A DNA stretch of 62,882 nucleotides from Stenotrophomonas maltophilia (GCF_013464485.1 NZ_RAUX01000031.1:1-62882); one strand, 5' to 3'; shown: positions 28,266-38,179, counted from the stretch's first letter. The notes: a model not told the origin generated them from the letters alone. A program made the numbers and translations.

Positions 28266-28807
28266 GCGGCTACTGCCTCATCGCCCCGGGCCATCCGGTG
28301 CACGACTACTACCACGCCAATGAATACGGCTTCCCGCAGCGTGACGAGCGCGAGCTGTTCGAGCGGCTGGTACTGGAGATCAACCAGGCCGGCCTGAGCT
28401 GGGAAACGATCCTGAAGAAGCGCGAGGGCTTCCGCGCAGCCTATGACGGCTTCGATGTGGACCGCGTGGCGTCCTATGCCGAGCAGGACATCGAACGTCT
28501 GCTGTCGGACGCGGGCATCATCCGCAACCGGCTGAAGGTACTGGCGGCGATCCACAACGCGCAGGTGATCCAGCAGCTGCGGGCCAGTCATGGCAGCTTC
28601 GCGGCGTGGCTGGATGCGCATCACCCGCGCAGCAAGACCGACTGGGTGAAGCTGTTCAAGAAGACCTTCCGCTTCACCGGTGGCGAGATCACCGGCGAGT
28701 TCCTGATGAGCCTGGGCTACCTGCCGGGCGCGCATGCCGAGGATTGCCCGGTGCACGCGCGGCTGCTGACGCTGTCGCCGCCGTGGTTGAAGGCCGCCGC
28801 CCGCTGA
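28262..28807 (+). CDS. tag: DNA-3-methyladenine glycosylase I
   Basis: A 181-residue base-excision repair enzyme removing 3-methyladenine. The zinc site is complete: Cys5 and His18 at the N-terminus with His158 and Cys162 near the C-terminus (HAEDC). The glycosylase core LVLEINQAGLSWETILKKREGFRAAY and GIIRNRLK are typical. It is coupled to the DUF4153 gene by ATGA. Confidence 0.95.
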   Translation: MSGYCLIAPGHPVHDYYHANEYGFPQRDERELFERLVLEINQAGLSWETILKKREGFRAAYDGFDVDRVASYAEQDIERLLSDAGIIRNRLKVLAAIHNAQVIQQLRASHGSFAAWLDAHHPRSKTDWVKLFKKTFRFTGGEITGEFLMSLGYLPGAHAEDCPVHARLLTLSPPWLKAAAR

Positions 28808-28853
28808 TGGATATCCGCCAGGCATGGCCCGGCGCTACCACGCATGGGTTCCC

Positions 28854-28877
28854 GTAGTGCCGGCCGCTGGCTGGCAA
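28854..28877. repeat. SMAG REP
   Basis: GTAGTGCCGGCCGCTGGCTGGCAA, with the GTAG head and one mismatch in the GCCGGCC stem. It lies between the convergent tag and YitT genes. Confidence 0.75.
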
Positions 28878-28889
28878 CCCCATTGAACG

Positions 28890-29645
28890 TCACACGCCCA
28901 TGTAGCGGCCCGGGCGGTGGTTGAACATCAGCACCAGGCTGAGCACCACCGCGCCGATGGCCGAGTACAGCACCTTCGACGGCGACAGCACGAAGAACGC
29001 GGCCACCATCAGGCAGGCGTCGTAGGACATCTGCACCTTGCCTGCGCTCCAGCCACGGGTGCGCTGCAGGTACACCGCCAGGATGCCGATGCCGCCGAGG
29101 CTGGCACGGTGCCGGATGAAGAACAGGATGCCCAGGCCGGACAGCGCGCCACCGACGATCGCCGAGTACAGCGGATGGATGTGCGAGAAGTCGATCCAGC
29201 GCGGCAGCAGGTCGGTCAGCACGCCACAGGCGGTGACCGCCGCAAAGGTCTTCAGGGTGAATTCCCAGCCCATGCGCCGCACCGCCACCCAGTAGAACGG
29301 CAGGTTGACCAGCACGAACACCACGCCGAAGTTCCAGTCCAGCGCGTAATGCAGCAGGAAGGCCATGCCGGCCATGCCGCCGATCATCAGCCCACTCTTG
29401 GCGAAGATGGCCAGGCCCAGCGAGGCCACCATCGTGGCCAGCACCATGCCCTGCACATCCTCGGCGATAGAGTGGCGCAGCGCTTTTTCGTCGGCGGTGG
29501 TGCCGGCGCTGTCGGGCGGCGGGGTCAACGGACCGGCGGTGACCAGGTGGCCGTCAGCGTCGTCGCACGGCGCGGGGCCATGGGAGGGAAGGGACATGCG
29601 GATGGGGAACAGCAGGTGGGGAGCGGTATTAGACACGATCTGCAT
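28890..29645 (-). CDS. YitT family membrane protein
   Basis: A 251-residue membrane protein. After a polar N-terminal stretch of about 55 residues come five or six helices, with SGLMIGGMAGMAFLLHY, FVLVNLPFYWVAVRRMG and SLGGIGILAVYLQRTRGWSAGKVQ typical of YitT/DUF161 proteins. The family's C-terminal soluble domain is absent, giving the short form. No strong ribosome site is visible at 29645; Met17 (29597) is an alternative. Function unknown. Confidence 0.82.
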   Translation of the reverse strand: MQIVSNTAPHLLFPIRMSLPSHGPAPCDDADGHLVTAGPLTPPPDSAGTTADEKALRHSIAEDVQGMVLATMVASLGLAIFAKSGLMIGGMAGMAFLLHYALDWNFGVVFVLVNLPFYWVAVRRMGWEFTLKTFAAVTACGVLTDLLPRWIDFSHIHPLYSAIVGGALSGLGILFFIRHRASLGGIGILAVYLQRTRGWSAGKVQMSYDACLMVAAFFVLSPSKVLYSAIGAVVLSLVLMFNHRPGRYMGV

Positions 29646-29689
29646 GACAGTTGCAGATGAAATCGTTCAGCCAGCCCCGCCCATTCAGG

Positions 29690-30139
29690 TTATTTCGGGA
29701 CCACTGCAGGCAGCACTGCCAGCATGTCCTCTCCGTCGTCGTCCATCCCGGTCTCGACGAACCCAAAGCTGCCGTAGAAGGCGCCGGCCACCGGATTGCG
29801 CGGGTTGTAGCAGATCTCGATCTCGGCCAGACCGGGCGTGACCCGGATCTGCGCCAGCGCCAGTTCCAGCGCGCGTCGACCGATGCCTCGGCCCTGCCAG
29901 CGTTGATCGACCATGAAGCGCCAGATCGACACCCGCTGAGGCGTCTCCGGCACCCACATGAAGAACCCGACCCACTCGCCATCGGAACGGATGGCGCGGG
30001 TCTGGTAACCGGGATTGAAGGCTGCCTGCACCAGCGACCAGGTATTGCCGGCCACGAAATCCTGCTGCGCCTCGCTCACCTCGAGATCGCACACGGCTTC
30101 GTAGTTGTCGGCGGTGATCGCTTCCAGCGTGACCTGCAT
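29690..30139 (-). CDS. GNAT family N-acetyltransferase
   Basis: A 149-residue acetyltransferase. The acetyl-CoA loop is QRWQGRGIGRRALEL (about 80-94), and the C-terminal motif B is PRNPVAGAFYGSFGFVETG. Preceding beta strands GFFMWVPE and VSIWRFMV match the fold and resemble spermidine/diamine N-acetyltransferases (SpeG/BltD-like). I start at ATG 30139 because of the CAGGA ribosome site; an upstream extension of 24 residues is unsupported. Substrate unproven. Confidence 0.87.
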   Translation of the reverse strand: MQVTLEAITADNYEAVCDLEVSEAQQDFVAGNTWSLVQAAFNPGYQTRAIRSDGEWVGFFMWVPETPQRVSIWRFMVDQRWQGRGIGRRALELALAQIRVTPGLAEIEICYNPRNPVAGAFYGSFGFVETGMDDDGEDMLAVLPAVVPK

Positions 30140-30234
30140 GCGGACGTCCTGCCTGAGGATGGACGCCCAGTCTGCCCGCCCTTGCATCCTGTGAGGCGAG
30201 GGTGCCGGCAACCGTTCAGCGCCGGGTTGCCCTC

Positions 30235-30444
30235 TCAGCCCCTGCCGGCCAGGTGGTGCGCCACCAGCGCGTTGGCGTGGCCATGGCCCAGCCCGTGCTC
30301 GCTCTTCAGGAAACTGACCAGTTCCATGTGCTTGAGCCCCTTTTTTTTCGACAACAGACCGAACCAGTGCGCCACCGGCTGCCCGTAGGTCTTCTCGATG
30401 GAGGGGAAATACGAGGCCGGGCCCTTGGGCTTTTCAGTGCTCAT
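30235..30444 (-). CDS. DUF4287 domain-containing small protein
   Basis: A 69-residue protein with the DUF4287 pattern GPASYFPSIEKTYGQPVAHW, then LKSEHGLGHGHANALVAHH. It has a strong AAGGAG ribosome site 7 nt from the ATG. The Lys-Lys-Lys-Gly codons form an A8G4 run on the coding strand (30337-30348), an unusual homopolymer tract for this GC-rich genome. Function unknown. Confidence 0.87.
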   Translation of the reverse strand: MSTEKPKGPASYFPSIEKTYGQPVAHWFGLLSKKKGLKHMELVSFLKSEHGLGHGHANALVAHHLAGRG

Positions 30445-30537
30445 GCGGAAGCTCCTTGCATTGAATGTGCCGGTACGACGAACCGGGGAGCCGGAATTCG
30501 ACAGGCCCGTTCAATCCGGGAGCCTTATCATCCGAGC

Positions 30538-31434
30538 ATGCCCCGTGAAAACCTCAACGACCTGCAGGCCTTCGTGCACGTTGCCCGCGAGGGCAGCTTC
30601 ACCAGGGCCGCCGCCCAGCTGGGCGTCTCCCAGTCCGCGCTCAGCCATGCCATGCGCGGACTGGAACAGCGCCTTGGCGTGCGCCTGCTGACCCGCACCA
30701 CGCGCAGCGTGTCCACCACCGAAGCCGGCGCCCACCTGCTGGAAACGCTCGCCCCGCGCCTGGCCGAGATCGAGGACGGACTAGCCGCGCTGGCCGAATA
30801 CCGCGAGCGCCCGGCCGGCACCATCCGCATCAATGCCACCGGCCATGCCGCCGAATACATCGCCTGGCCACGGCTGGCGCCGCTGCTGCAGCAGTATCCG
30901 GATCTGAAGGTCGAGCTGACCGCCGACTACGGGCTTGCCGACATCGTCGCCGAGCGCTACGACATCGGCATCCGCCTGGGGGAGCGGCTGGCCCGCGACA
31001 TGATCGCCGTGCCGGTCAGCCCGCCGCTGCGCATGCGCGTGGTCGGTGCACCCAGCTATTTCCGCCAGCACGTGGTACCGCGGCACCCGGACGACCTGGC
31101 CGCGCACAACTGCGTGACCCTGCGGCTGCCCACCCACGGTGGGCTGATGCCGTGGGATTTCGGCCAGGACGGCAACGAACTGAGCGTACGCGTGAGCGGT
31201 CAGTGGATCTTCAACAGCATGGGCATGACCCGCGCCGCCGCGCTGGCGGGCAGCGGGCTGGCGTGGCTGCCGGAAGACCAGGTGCAGCCGATGTTGGACG
31301 ATGGCCGATTGCAGTCGGTGCTGGACGACTGGTGCCCGCACTTCGATGGCTACTACGCGTATTACCCGTCGCGCCGCCACGTGACCGTGGCGATGCGCAC
31401 GGTGCTTGATGCGCTGCGCGGGCCCATGGGGTGA
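30538..31434 (+). CDS. LysR family transcriptional regulator
   Basis: A 298-residue LysR regulator. The winged HTH is FVHVAREGSFTRAAAQLGVSQSALSHAMRGLEQRLGVRLLTRTTRS (about 12-57) and the substrate-binding domain starts GTIRINATGHAAEYIAWPRL. It converges on the aldo/keto reductase gene downstream, a frequent LysR-AKR partnership, so it may control it. I start at ATG 30538; the in-frame extension upstream reads through the DUF4287 promoter region. Confidence 0.9.
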   Translation: MPRENLNDLQAFVHVAREGSFTRAAAQLGVSQSALSHAMRGLEQRLGVRLLTRTTRSVSTTEAGAHLLETLAPRLAEIEDGLAALAEYRERPAGTIRINATGHAAEYIAWPRLAPLLQQYPDLKVELTADYGLADIVAERYDIGIRLGERLARDMIAVPVSPPLRMRVVGAPSYFRQHVVPRHPDDLAAHNCVTLRLPTHGGLMPWDFGQDGNELSVRVSGQWIFNSMGMTRAAALAGSGLAWLPEDQVQPMLDDGRLQSVLDDWCPHFDGYYAYYPSRRHVTVAMRTVLDALRGPMG

Positions 31435-31444
31435 GGGTCAAGGA

Positions 31445-31490
31445 GTGCGGACCAAAGGTCCGCACCCACCACCAACGGTCCGCACCCACC
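31445..31490. repeat. REP palindrome with GCGGACC stem
   Basis: GTGCGGACC-AAA-GGTCCGCAC (31445-31465) is followed by CCACC, so it is a GGTGG-headed REP on the minus strand. A right half is repeated at 31476-31490. It lies between the convergent LysR and aldo/keto reductase genes and may terminate both. Confidence 0.78.
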
Positions 31491-31494
31491 ACGA

Positions 31495-32553
<1,059 letters not shown>

Positions 32554-32588
32554 TCATGACTGGAATTCATCAATCGCCAACCCACCGG

Positions 32589-32663
32589 GTAGAGTCGACT
32601 GCACTTCCAACGGCCAGCAGAATCCCGCGCTGCGCGCGATAGTCGACTGACAGTCGACTCTAC
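32589..32663. repeat. Inverted REP pair with GTCGACT stem
   Basis: GTAGAGTCGACTG at 32589-32601 and its inverse ending AGTCGACTCTAC at 32663 face each other. The right copy is itself a full hairpin, AGTCGACTGACAGTCGACT. It lies between the aldo/keto reductase promoter side and the end of pilU. The rest of the 196-nt gap shows nothing else. Confidence 0.78.
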
Positions 32664-32674
32664 AGATCTGCGGG

Positions 32675-33817
32675 TCACCGGATCTCGGAGATCTCCACGC
32701 CATCCAACCCCTGCGACAGGGTGCGCGCATCGCCCCCCTGGCTGAGTTTGATGCGCAGCCGCACTTCGTTCTGCGAGTCGGCGTAGCGCAGCGCATCCTC
32801 GTAGCTGATCTCACCGGCCTGGTACAGCTCGAACAGGCTCTGGTCGAAGGTCTTCATGCCCAGCTGGACCGAATCCTTCATCACTTCCTTCAGCTTGTGG
32901 ATCTCGCCGTCGCGGATGTAGTCCTGCACCAGCGGCGTGCCCAGCAGGATCTCCATCGCCACTTTGCGCGAACGGCCATCGGGCGATGGCACCAACTGCT
33001 GCGCGACCACGCCCTTGAGGTTCAGCGACAGATCCATCAGCAGCTGGTTGCGGCGGTCTTCCGGGAAGAAATTGATGATGCGGTCCATCGCCTGGTTGGC
33101 GTTGTTGGCGTGCAGGGTGCACAGCACCAGATGGCCGGTTTCGGCGAACGCGATGGCGTGGTCCATGCCTTCGCGGGTACGCACCTCGCCGATCATGATC
33201 ACGTCCGGCGCCTGGCGCAGGGTGTTCTTCAGCGCGGCTTCCCAGCTGTCGGTATCGATTCCGACTTCACGCTGGGTGATGATGCAGCCTTCGTGCTTGT
33301 GCACGAACTCGATCGGGTCTTCGATGGTGATGATGTGGCCGGTCGAATTCTGGTTGCGGTAGCCGATCATCGCCGCCAGCGAAGTCGATTTACCGGTACC
33401 GGTAGCGCCGACAAACAGAATGATGCCGCGCTTGGTCATCGCCAGCGTCTTGATGATCGGCGGCAGGCTCAGTTCTTCTACGGTCGGGATGCGCGTCTCG
33501 ATGCGACGCAGCACCATGCCGACCTGGTTGCGCTGGTAGAAGCAGCTGACACGGAAGCGGCCGACACCGGACAGGCCAATGGCGAAGTTGCATTCGTGGG
33601 TCTTCTCGAATTCCTCGCGCTGCGCCGGGGTCATCACGTTGAGGACCAGGTCGCGGCTCTGCTGCGGCGTGAGCGGGGTCTGCGTGATCGGCGAGATCTT
33701 GCCGTTGACCTTCATCGCCGGTGGCATGCCGGCAGTGATGAACAGGTCCGAGGCGCGCTGGTGCGCCATCAGCTTGAGGAACGAAGTGAAGTCGATGGTG
33801 GTCGCGGTGGTGTTCAC
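32675..33817 (-). CDS. pilU: Type IV pilus twitching ATPase PilU
   Basis: A 380-residue PilT-like retraction ATPase accessory to PilT. Walker A is GATGTGKST (about 137-145), the Asp box is IITIEDPIEF, Walker B is VIMIGEVRTREGM and the His box HLVLCTLHANNANQAMDRI. The start is GTG 33817 behind GGGAG, giving the length of P. aeruginosa PilU; the frame upstream to 33868 is less likely. It is 96 nt downstream of pilT. Confidence 0.93.
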   Translation of the reverse strand: MNTTATTIDFTSFLKLMAHQRASDLFITAGMPPAMKVNGKISPITQTPLTPQQSRDLVLNVMTPAQREEFEKTHECNFAIGLSGVGRFRVSCFYQRNQVGMVLRRIETRIPTVEELSLPPIIKTLAMTKRGIILFVGATGTGKSTSLAAMIGYRNQNSTGHIITIEDPIEFVHKHEGCIITQREVGIDTDSWEAALKNTLRQAPDVIMIGEVRTREGMDHAIAFAETGHLVLCTLHANNANQAMDRIINFFPEDRRNQLLMDLSLNLKGVVAQQLVPSPDGRSRKVAMEILLGTPLVQDYIRDGEIHKLKEVMKDSVQLGMKTFDQSLFELYQAGEISYEDALRYADSQNEVRLRIKLSQGGDARTLSQGLDGVEISEIR

Positions 33818-33913
33818 GGCGGGCTCCCGGAAAGCGGTTAACCAGGTGACGGTCGGTGGAGGAAACAAAACGGAGCGGCCGCGCCATTGCGGGCCGCCCG
33901 TCGCTGCCCCGCC

Positions 33914-34951
33914 TTACTCGAACAGGCGCTTGTCCTTGGCGTACTCTCGGGCCTGGTTGCGGGTGATCAGGCTGCGCTTGACCAGGTCCTGCAGGTGCTG
34001 GTCCAGGGTCATCATGCCGTACTGCTGGCCGGTCTGGATGGCCGAATACATCTGCGCCACCTTGTCCTCGCGGATCAGGTTGCGGATGGCCGGGGTGCCG
34101 ACCATGATTTCCCACGCTGCGGTACGACCGCCGCCGACCTTCTTCAGCAGCGCCTGCGAGATCACCGCACGCAGCGATTCGGACAGCATCGAGCGCACCA
34201 TTGGCTTTTCGCCGGCCGGGAACACGTCGATGATGCGGTCGATGGTCTTGGCCGCCGAGCTGGTATGCAGGGTGCCGAACACCAGATGGCCGGTTTCGGC
34301 GGCGGTCAGCGCCAAGCGGATGGTTTCCAGGTCACGAAGTTCGCCCACCAGGATGATGTCCGGGTCTTCACGCAGCGCCGAGCGCAGCGCTTCGTTGAAG
34401 CCATGCGTGTCGCGGTGCACTTCGCGCTGGTTGATCAGGCACTTCTGCGAGGTGTGCACGAATTCGATCGGATCCTCGACGGTGAGGATGTGGCCGTATT
34501 CGTTCTTGTTGATGTAGTCGATCATCGCCGCCAGCGTGGTCGACTTGCCCGAGCCGGTCGGGCCGGTCACCAGGATCAGGCCCTGCGGCTGCTGGATCAC
34601 TTCGCGGAACAACGGCGGACAGGCAAGGTCTTCCAGGGTCAGCACTTCGGACGGAATGGTACGGAATACCGCACCGGCGCCGCGGTTCTGGTTGAACGCG
34701 TTCACTCGGAAGCGCGCCAGCGACGGAATCTCGAAGGAGAAGTCCACTTCGAGGAATTCCTCGTAATCGCGGCGCTGCTTGTCGGACATGATGTCGTACA
34801 CCAGCGCATGGACCTGCTTGTGGTCCAGGGCTGGAATGTTGATCCGGCGAACGTCGCCGTCCACGCGGATCATCGGCGGCAGGCCTGCGGACAGGTGCAG
34901 GTCGGACGCTTTGTTCTTTACGGAAAACGCCAGCAGTTCGGCGATATCCAT
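33914..34951 (-). CDS. pilT: Type IV pilus retraction ATPase PilT
   Basis: A 345-residue hexameric ATPase that drives pilus retraction and twitching motility. It starts MDIAELLAFSVKNKASDLHLSAGLPP. Walker A is GPTGSGKST (130-138), Walker B is IILVGELRDLETI, the His box HLVFGTLHTSSAAKTIDRI, and the AIRNLIRE helix is typical of PilT. Divergent from yggS over 87 nt, as in Pseudomonas and xanthomonads. Confidence 0.97.
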   Translation of the reverse strand: MDIAELLAFSVKNKASDLHLSAGLPPMIRVDGDVRRINIPALDHKQVHALVYDIMSDKQRRDYEEFLEVDFSFEIPSLARFRVNAFNQNRGAGAVFRTIPSEVLTLEDLACPPLFREVIQQPQGLILVTGPTGSGKSTTLAAMIDYINKNEYGHILTVEDPIEFVHTSQKCLINQREVHRDTHGFNEALRSALREDPDIILVGELRDLETIRLALTAAETGHLVFGTLHTSSAAKTIDRIIDVFPAGEKPMVRSMLSESLRAVISQALLKKVGGGRTAAWEIMVGTPAIRNLIREDKVAQMYSAIQTGQQYGMMTLDQHLQDLVKRSLITRNQAREYAKDKRLFE

Positions 34952-35038
34952 GAGCGGCTACTCCCCAATAACGGCTTCGACTGGAAGGATCTTTCCCCGG
35001 GCGGCAGTATAGCCTCCTGAATCAACGGAACGCGTTAC

Positions 35039-35716
35039 GTGGCCACTCCCCTGCCCCAGATCCTGAGCAACCTGCATGCCGCCGCCGAGGCCGCTGGCAG
35101 GCCCGAGCCACGCCTGCTGGCGGTGTCCAAGACCCAGCCGGCCGAGGCCGTGGCCGCGCTGGCCGCGCAGGGCCAGCACGCCTTCGGCGAGAACTACGTG
35201 CAGGAAGCACTGGCCAAGATGCAGGCGCTGCAGCACCTGGCGCTGGAATGGCACCTGATCGGCCACCTGCAGTCGAACAAGGCCGATGCGGTGGCCACGC
35301 ATTTCGACTGGGTGCAGAGCGTGGACCGGCTCAAGCTGGTGACCGTACTGGCGCGCCATCGCCCTGCGGCGCGAGGCCCGCTGAACGTACTGATCCAGGT
35401 CAACATCGACGACGAATCCAGCAAGCACGGCTGTGCGCCGGAGCAGGCGGAGGAACTGGCCACCGCGATTGCCAGCGAACCCACCCTGCACCTGCGTGGC
35501 CTGATGGCGATTCCCGCGCCATGGCCCGAGGCCGAACGCCGCCGGGATGCGTTCGTGCGCATGCGCACACTTTTCCAGTCGCTTGCCGTCCAGCATCCGC
35601 AGGTCGATACGTTGTCGATGGGCATGAGCAGCGACTACGCCGAAGCCATCGCCGAAGGTGCCACCCTGGTGCGCATCGGTACCGCCCTGTTCGGCGCGCG
35701 CCCGCGCCCGACCTGA
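35039..35716 (+). CDS. yggS: YggS family PLP homeostasis protein
   Basis: A 225-residue PLP-binding barrel protein that buffers pyridoxal 5'-phosphate and affects amino acid pools. The PLP Lys is in RLLAVSKTQPAEAV (about residue 34), then FGENYVQEALAKM, WHLIGHLQSNKAD and the phosphate site SMGMSSDYAEAIAEGATLVRIGTALFG. The start is GTG 35039. It is followed after 18 nt by proC, the standard yggS-proC unit. Confidence 0.94.
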   Translation: MATPLPQILSNLHAAAEAAGRPEPRLLAVSKTQPAEAVAALAAQGQHAFGENYVQEALAKMQALQHLALEWHLIGHLQSNKADAVATHFDWVQSVDRLKLVTVLARHRPAARGPLNVLIQVNIDDESSKHGCAPEQAEELATAIASEPTLHLRGLMAIPAPWPEAERRRDAFVRMRTLFQSLAVQHPQVDTLSMGMSSDYAEAIAEGATLVRIGTALFGARPRPT

Positions 35717-35734
35717 TTTCCCAAGGAGATTTCC

Positions 35735-36556
35735 ATGGCAGCTGAATCCATCACCTTCATCGGCGGCGGCAACATGGCACGCAGCCTGATCGCCGGCCTG
35801 GTCCGCCAGGGCGTACCCGCCGTACACATCCATGTGGCCGAACCGGTTGCAGCGCTGCGCGAGTCGCTGGCTGCCGACTTCGGCGTGCAGGTACACGACA
35901 ACGCGGCCGATGCCGCCGCGCAGGGCAGCACCTGGCTGCTGGCGGTGAAGCCGCAGGTACTGCGCGAGGTCTGCCAGTCGCTGCAGTCGCTGGCCCAGGC
36001 GACCCGGCCGCTGGTGGTGTCGATTGCTGCCGGCATCACCAGTGCGCAGCTGGAACGCTGGCTGGGCGGCACGCTGCCGGTGGTACGCGCGATGCCCAAC
36101 ACGCCGGCCCTGCTCGGCGCCGGTGTAACCGGTCTGTATGCCACGCCTTCGGTGGATGCGCAGCAGCACGCACAGGCCGAGAAGGTGCTGGCCAGTGCAG
36201 GCCGCACCGTGTGGATCGACAGCGAAGCACTGATGGATTCGGTCACTGCCGTATCCGGCAGTGGCCCGGCCTATGTGTTCCTGCTGGCCGAAGCGATGGA
36301 AGCGGCCGGCATCGCCCAGGGCCTGCCGGCGGACGCGGCACGCACGCTGGTGGTGCAGACCCTGCTGGGTGCCTCGCGCATGCTCGATGAGGCCGGTGAA
36401 AGCCCGGCCGAACTGCGCCGTCGGGTGACCTCGCCCAACGGCACCACCCAGGCCGCGATCGAGAGCTTCCAGGCCGGTGGGTTCGAGGCGCTGGTGGGCA
36501 ACGCGCTGCGAGCCGCGCAGGTGCGTGGGCAGGAGCTGTCTGCGGCGAATGATTGA
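35735..36556 (+). CDS. proC: Pyrroline-5-carboxylate reductase
   Basis: A 273-residue enzyme for the last step of proline synthesis. The Rossmann fold begins ITFIGGGNMARSLIAGLV, followed by AVKPQVL, RAMPNTPALLGAGVTGLYA and the family signature in SGSGPAYVFLLAEAM and RRRVTSPNGTTQAAIESF. A good AAGGAG ribosome site precedes the ATG. It ends just before a strong hairpin repeat. Confidence 0.96.
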   Translation: MAAESITFIGGGNMARSLIAGLVRQGVPAVHIHVAEPVAALRESLAADFGVQVHDNAADAAAQGSTWLLAVKPQVLREVCQSLQSLAQATRPLVVSIAAGITSAQLERWLGGTLPVVRAMPNTPALLGAGVTGLYATPSVDAQQHAQAEKVLASAGRTVWIDSEALMDSVTAVSGSGPAYVFLLAEAMEAAGIAQGLPADAARTLVVQTLLGASRMLDEAGESPAELRRRVTSPNGTTQAAIESFQAGGFEALVGNALRAAQVRGQELSAAND

Positions 36557-36562
36557 TCCCCT

Positions 36563-36602
36563 GGGGTCAGATCCCTTTGCCGAGGCAAAGGAATCTGACC
36601 CC
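36563..36602. repeat. Long hairpin repeat GGGGTCAGAT type
   Basis: 19-nt arms, GGGGTCAGATCCCTTTGCC and its complement with one mismatch, separated by 2 nt. The hairpin sits between the ends of proC and the convergent LysR gene, with the LysR stop 2 nt away. It lacks a T-run, but could still act as an mRNA end or dispersed repeat. Confidence 0.8.
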
Positions 36603-36604
36603 AT

Positions 36605-37480
36605 CTACCGCCCCAATGTGGTCAAGACGAAATCAACGAAGCATTGCAGCCGGGGGCGTGGCCTGCGGTCGGGCAGATAGATCAGGTGCATCGGCCGCGG
36701 CGCGGGAAGATGGTCGCGCAGCAGGGGTTTCAGGCGACCCGCGGCGATCTCGCTGGCCAGCAGTGCGGTCGGCTGCAACACCAACCCCGCCCCGGCCACG
36801 GCAGCTTCGCGCAACGCGAAACCATCATTGCAGGTCAGACGCGCTTCCCAGTCCACCTGTTCACCGCTGGCCAGCTGCCAGCCGTGGCCACCGCGCCATG
36901 CCAGGTGACTCAGGCAATCATGTTCCATCAGGTCCGCAGGCGTGCGCGGCGTCCCCCGCCGGCGCAGGTACGACGGCGACGCGCACAGGCTCATCGCATA
37001 CGGTGGCAGCGGCCGCGCCACCACCTCCTGCGACGGCAGCGGCCCGACCCGGATCGCCACGTCGAAGCCGTCTTCGATCAGATCCACACGGCGGTTGCTC
37101 AGATCCAGTTCGATGTTCAACTGCGGCTGCGCGCGCAACAGCGTGGCCAGGTGTGGCGCCAGCACACAGCTGCCCCACGTGGTCGGCGCGCTGACCCGCA
37201 GCAGCCCGCGCGGCTGCACCTGCAGGCCGGCCACATCGGCCTCGGCCTGCTGCACCTGCTCCAGCACCTGCCGGCAACCCGCCAGATAGGCGCTGCCGGC
37301 TTCGGTCAACCGCTGGCGGCGGGTATTCCGCTGCAGCAGGGCCGTACCCAGATGCGCCTCCAGCTGCTGGATGTACTTGCCGACCATCACCGCCGAGACA
37401 TGCAGCTGTTCGGCGGCGCCGGCAAAGCTGCCGCGCTCAGCGACGGCAACGAAGGCCTGCATGCAGCGAAGGGTATCCAT
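36605..37480 (-). CDS. LysR family transcriptional regulator
   Basis: A 291-residue LysR regulator, HTH in MQAFVAVAERGSFAGAAEQLHVSAVMVGKYIQQLEAHLG and a substrate domain from GLLRVSAPTTWGS. Divergent from the SDR gene over 96 nt that contain a T-N11-A palindrome, so control of that gene and of itself is likely. The stop overlaps the edge of a hairpin shared with proC. Confidence 0.9.
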   Translation of the reverse strand: MDTLRCMQAFVAVAERGSFAGAAEQLHVSAVMVGKYIQQLEAHLGTALLQRNTRRQRLTEAGSAYLAGCRQVLEQVQQAEADVAGLQVQPRGLLRVSAPTTWGSCVLAPHLATLLRAQPQLNIELDLSNRRVDLIEDGFDVAIRVGPLPSQEVVARPLPPYAMSLCASPSYLRRRGTPRTPADLMEHDCLSHLAWRGGHGWQLASGEQVDWEARLTCNDGFALREAAVAGAGLVLQPTALLASEIAAGRLKPLLRDHLPAPRPMHLIYLPDRRPRPRLQCFVDFVLTTLGR

Positions 37481-37482
37481 TG

Positions 37483-37497
37483 CTAATCCAGAGTTAG
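37483..37497. promoter_or_regulatory. Candidate LysR operator
   Basis: CTAA-TCCAGAG-TTAG, a small dyad containing the T-N11-A spacing typical of LysR sites, 3 nt upstream of the LysR start. A related ACCTAACCC half-site follows at 37516. Both lie between the divergent LysR and SDR genes. Confidence 0.45.
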
Positions 37498-37576
37498 GAA
37501 TCAGCGAAGCATACGCCCCTTACCTAACCCACCTGTGAGGGCGCAGACTGCGCCCATCCCCTCGCAAGGAACGACC

Positions 37577-38179
37577 ATGAAGATTCTCCTTGTCGGTGCC
37601 AGCGGCACCCTTGGCCAGGCGGTTGCCCGCCAGCTCGGACAGCAGCACGAGATCCTGCCCGCCGGTCGCCGCAGCGGCGAACTGCGCGTGGACCTGACTG
37701 ACGACGCCAGCGTTGCCGAACTGTTCGCACGCACCGGCCCGGTGGATGCGGTCATTTCCACCACCGGCTCGGTGCACTTCGGCCCACTGAAGGCAATGAC
37801 GCCAGCACAGTTCAACATCGGGCTGCAGGACAAGCTGCTGGGGCAGGTGCGGTTGGCACTGGCTGCCCAGCACCACCTCAAAGCAGGCGGCTCGATCACC
37901 CTGACCAGCGGCATCATCAGCGCGCAGCCGATCCGCGACGGCGTCAATGCCACCGCCGTGAACACGGCACTGGAAGGCTTCGTGCGCGCGGCCGCGCTGG
38001 AGCTGCTGCCACAAGGCCTGCGCATCAACGTGGTGAGCCCTAACGTGCTGATCGAATCGATGGCGGCGTACGGGCCCTACTTCCCGGGCTTTGAAGCGGT
38101 AAGCGCGCAACGCGCGGCGCTGGCCTTCCAGCGTGCAGTGGAAGGCATCCAGAGCGGCGAGACGATCACGGTCTGGTAG
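37577..38179 (+). CDS. SDR family protein lacking the catalytic Tyr-x-x-x-Lys
   Basis: A 200-residue short-chain dehydrogenase-like protein. The NAD(P)-binding loop is LVGASGTLGQAV (residues 5-16), followed by AVISTTGSVHFGPL and ITLTSGIISAQP. In place of YxxxK the segment reads GVNATAVNTALEGF, so the active-site Tyr and Lys are absent, as in the short PRK07578-like SDR group. Activity is uncertain. Start at ATG 37577 behind AAGGA. Divergent from a LysR gene. Confidence 0.85.
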   Translation: MKILLVGASGTLGQAVARQLGQQHEILPAGRRSGELRVDLTDDASVAELFARTGPVDAVISTTGSVHFGPLKAMTPAQFNIGLQDKLLGQVRLALAAQHHLKAGGSITLTSGIISAQPIRDGVNATAVNTALEGFVRAAALELLPQGLRINVVSPNVLIESMAAYGPYFPGFEAVSAQRAALAFQRAVEGIQSGETITVW

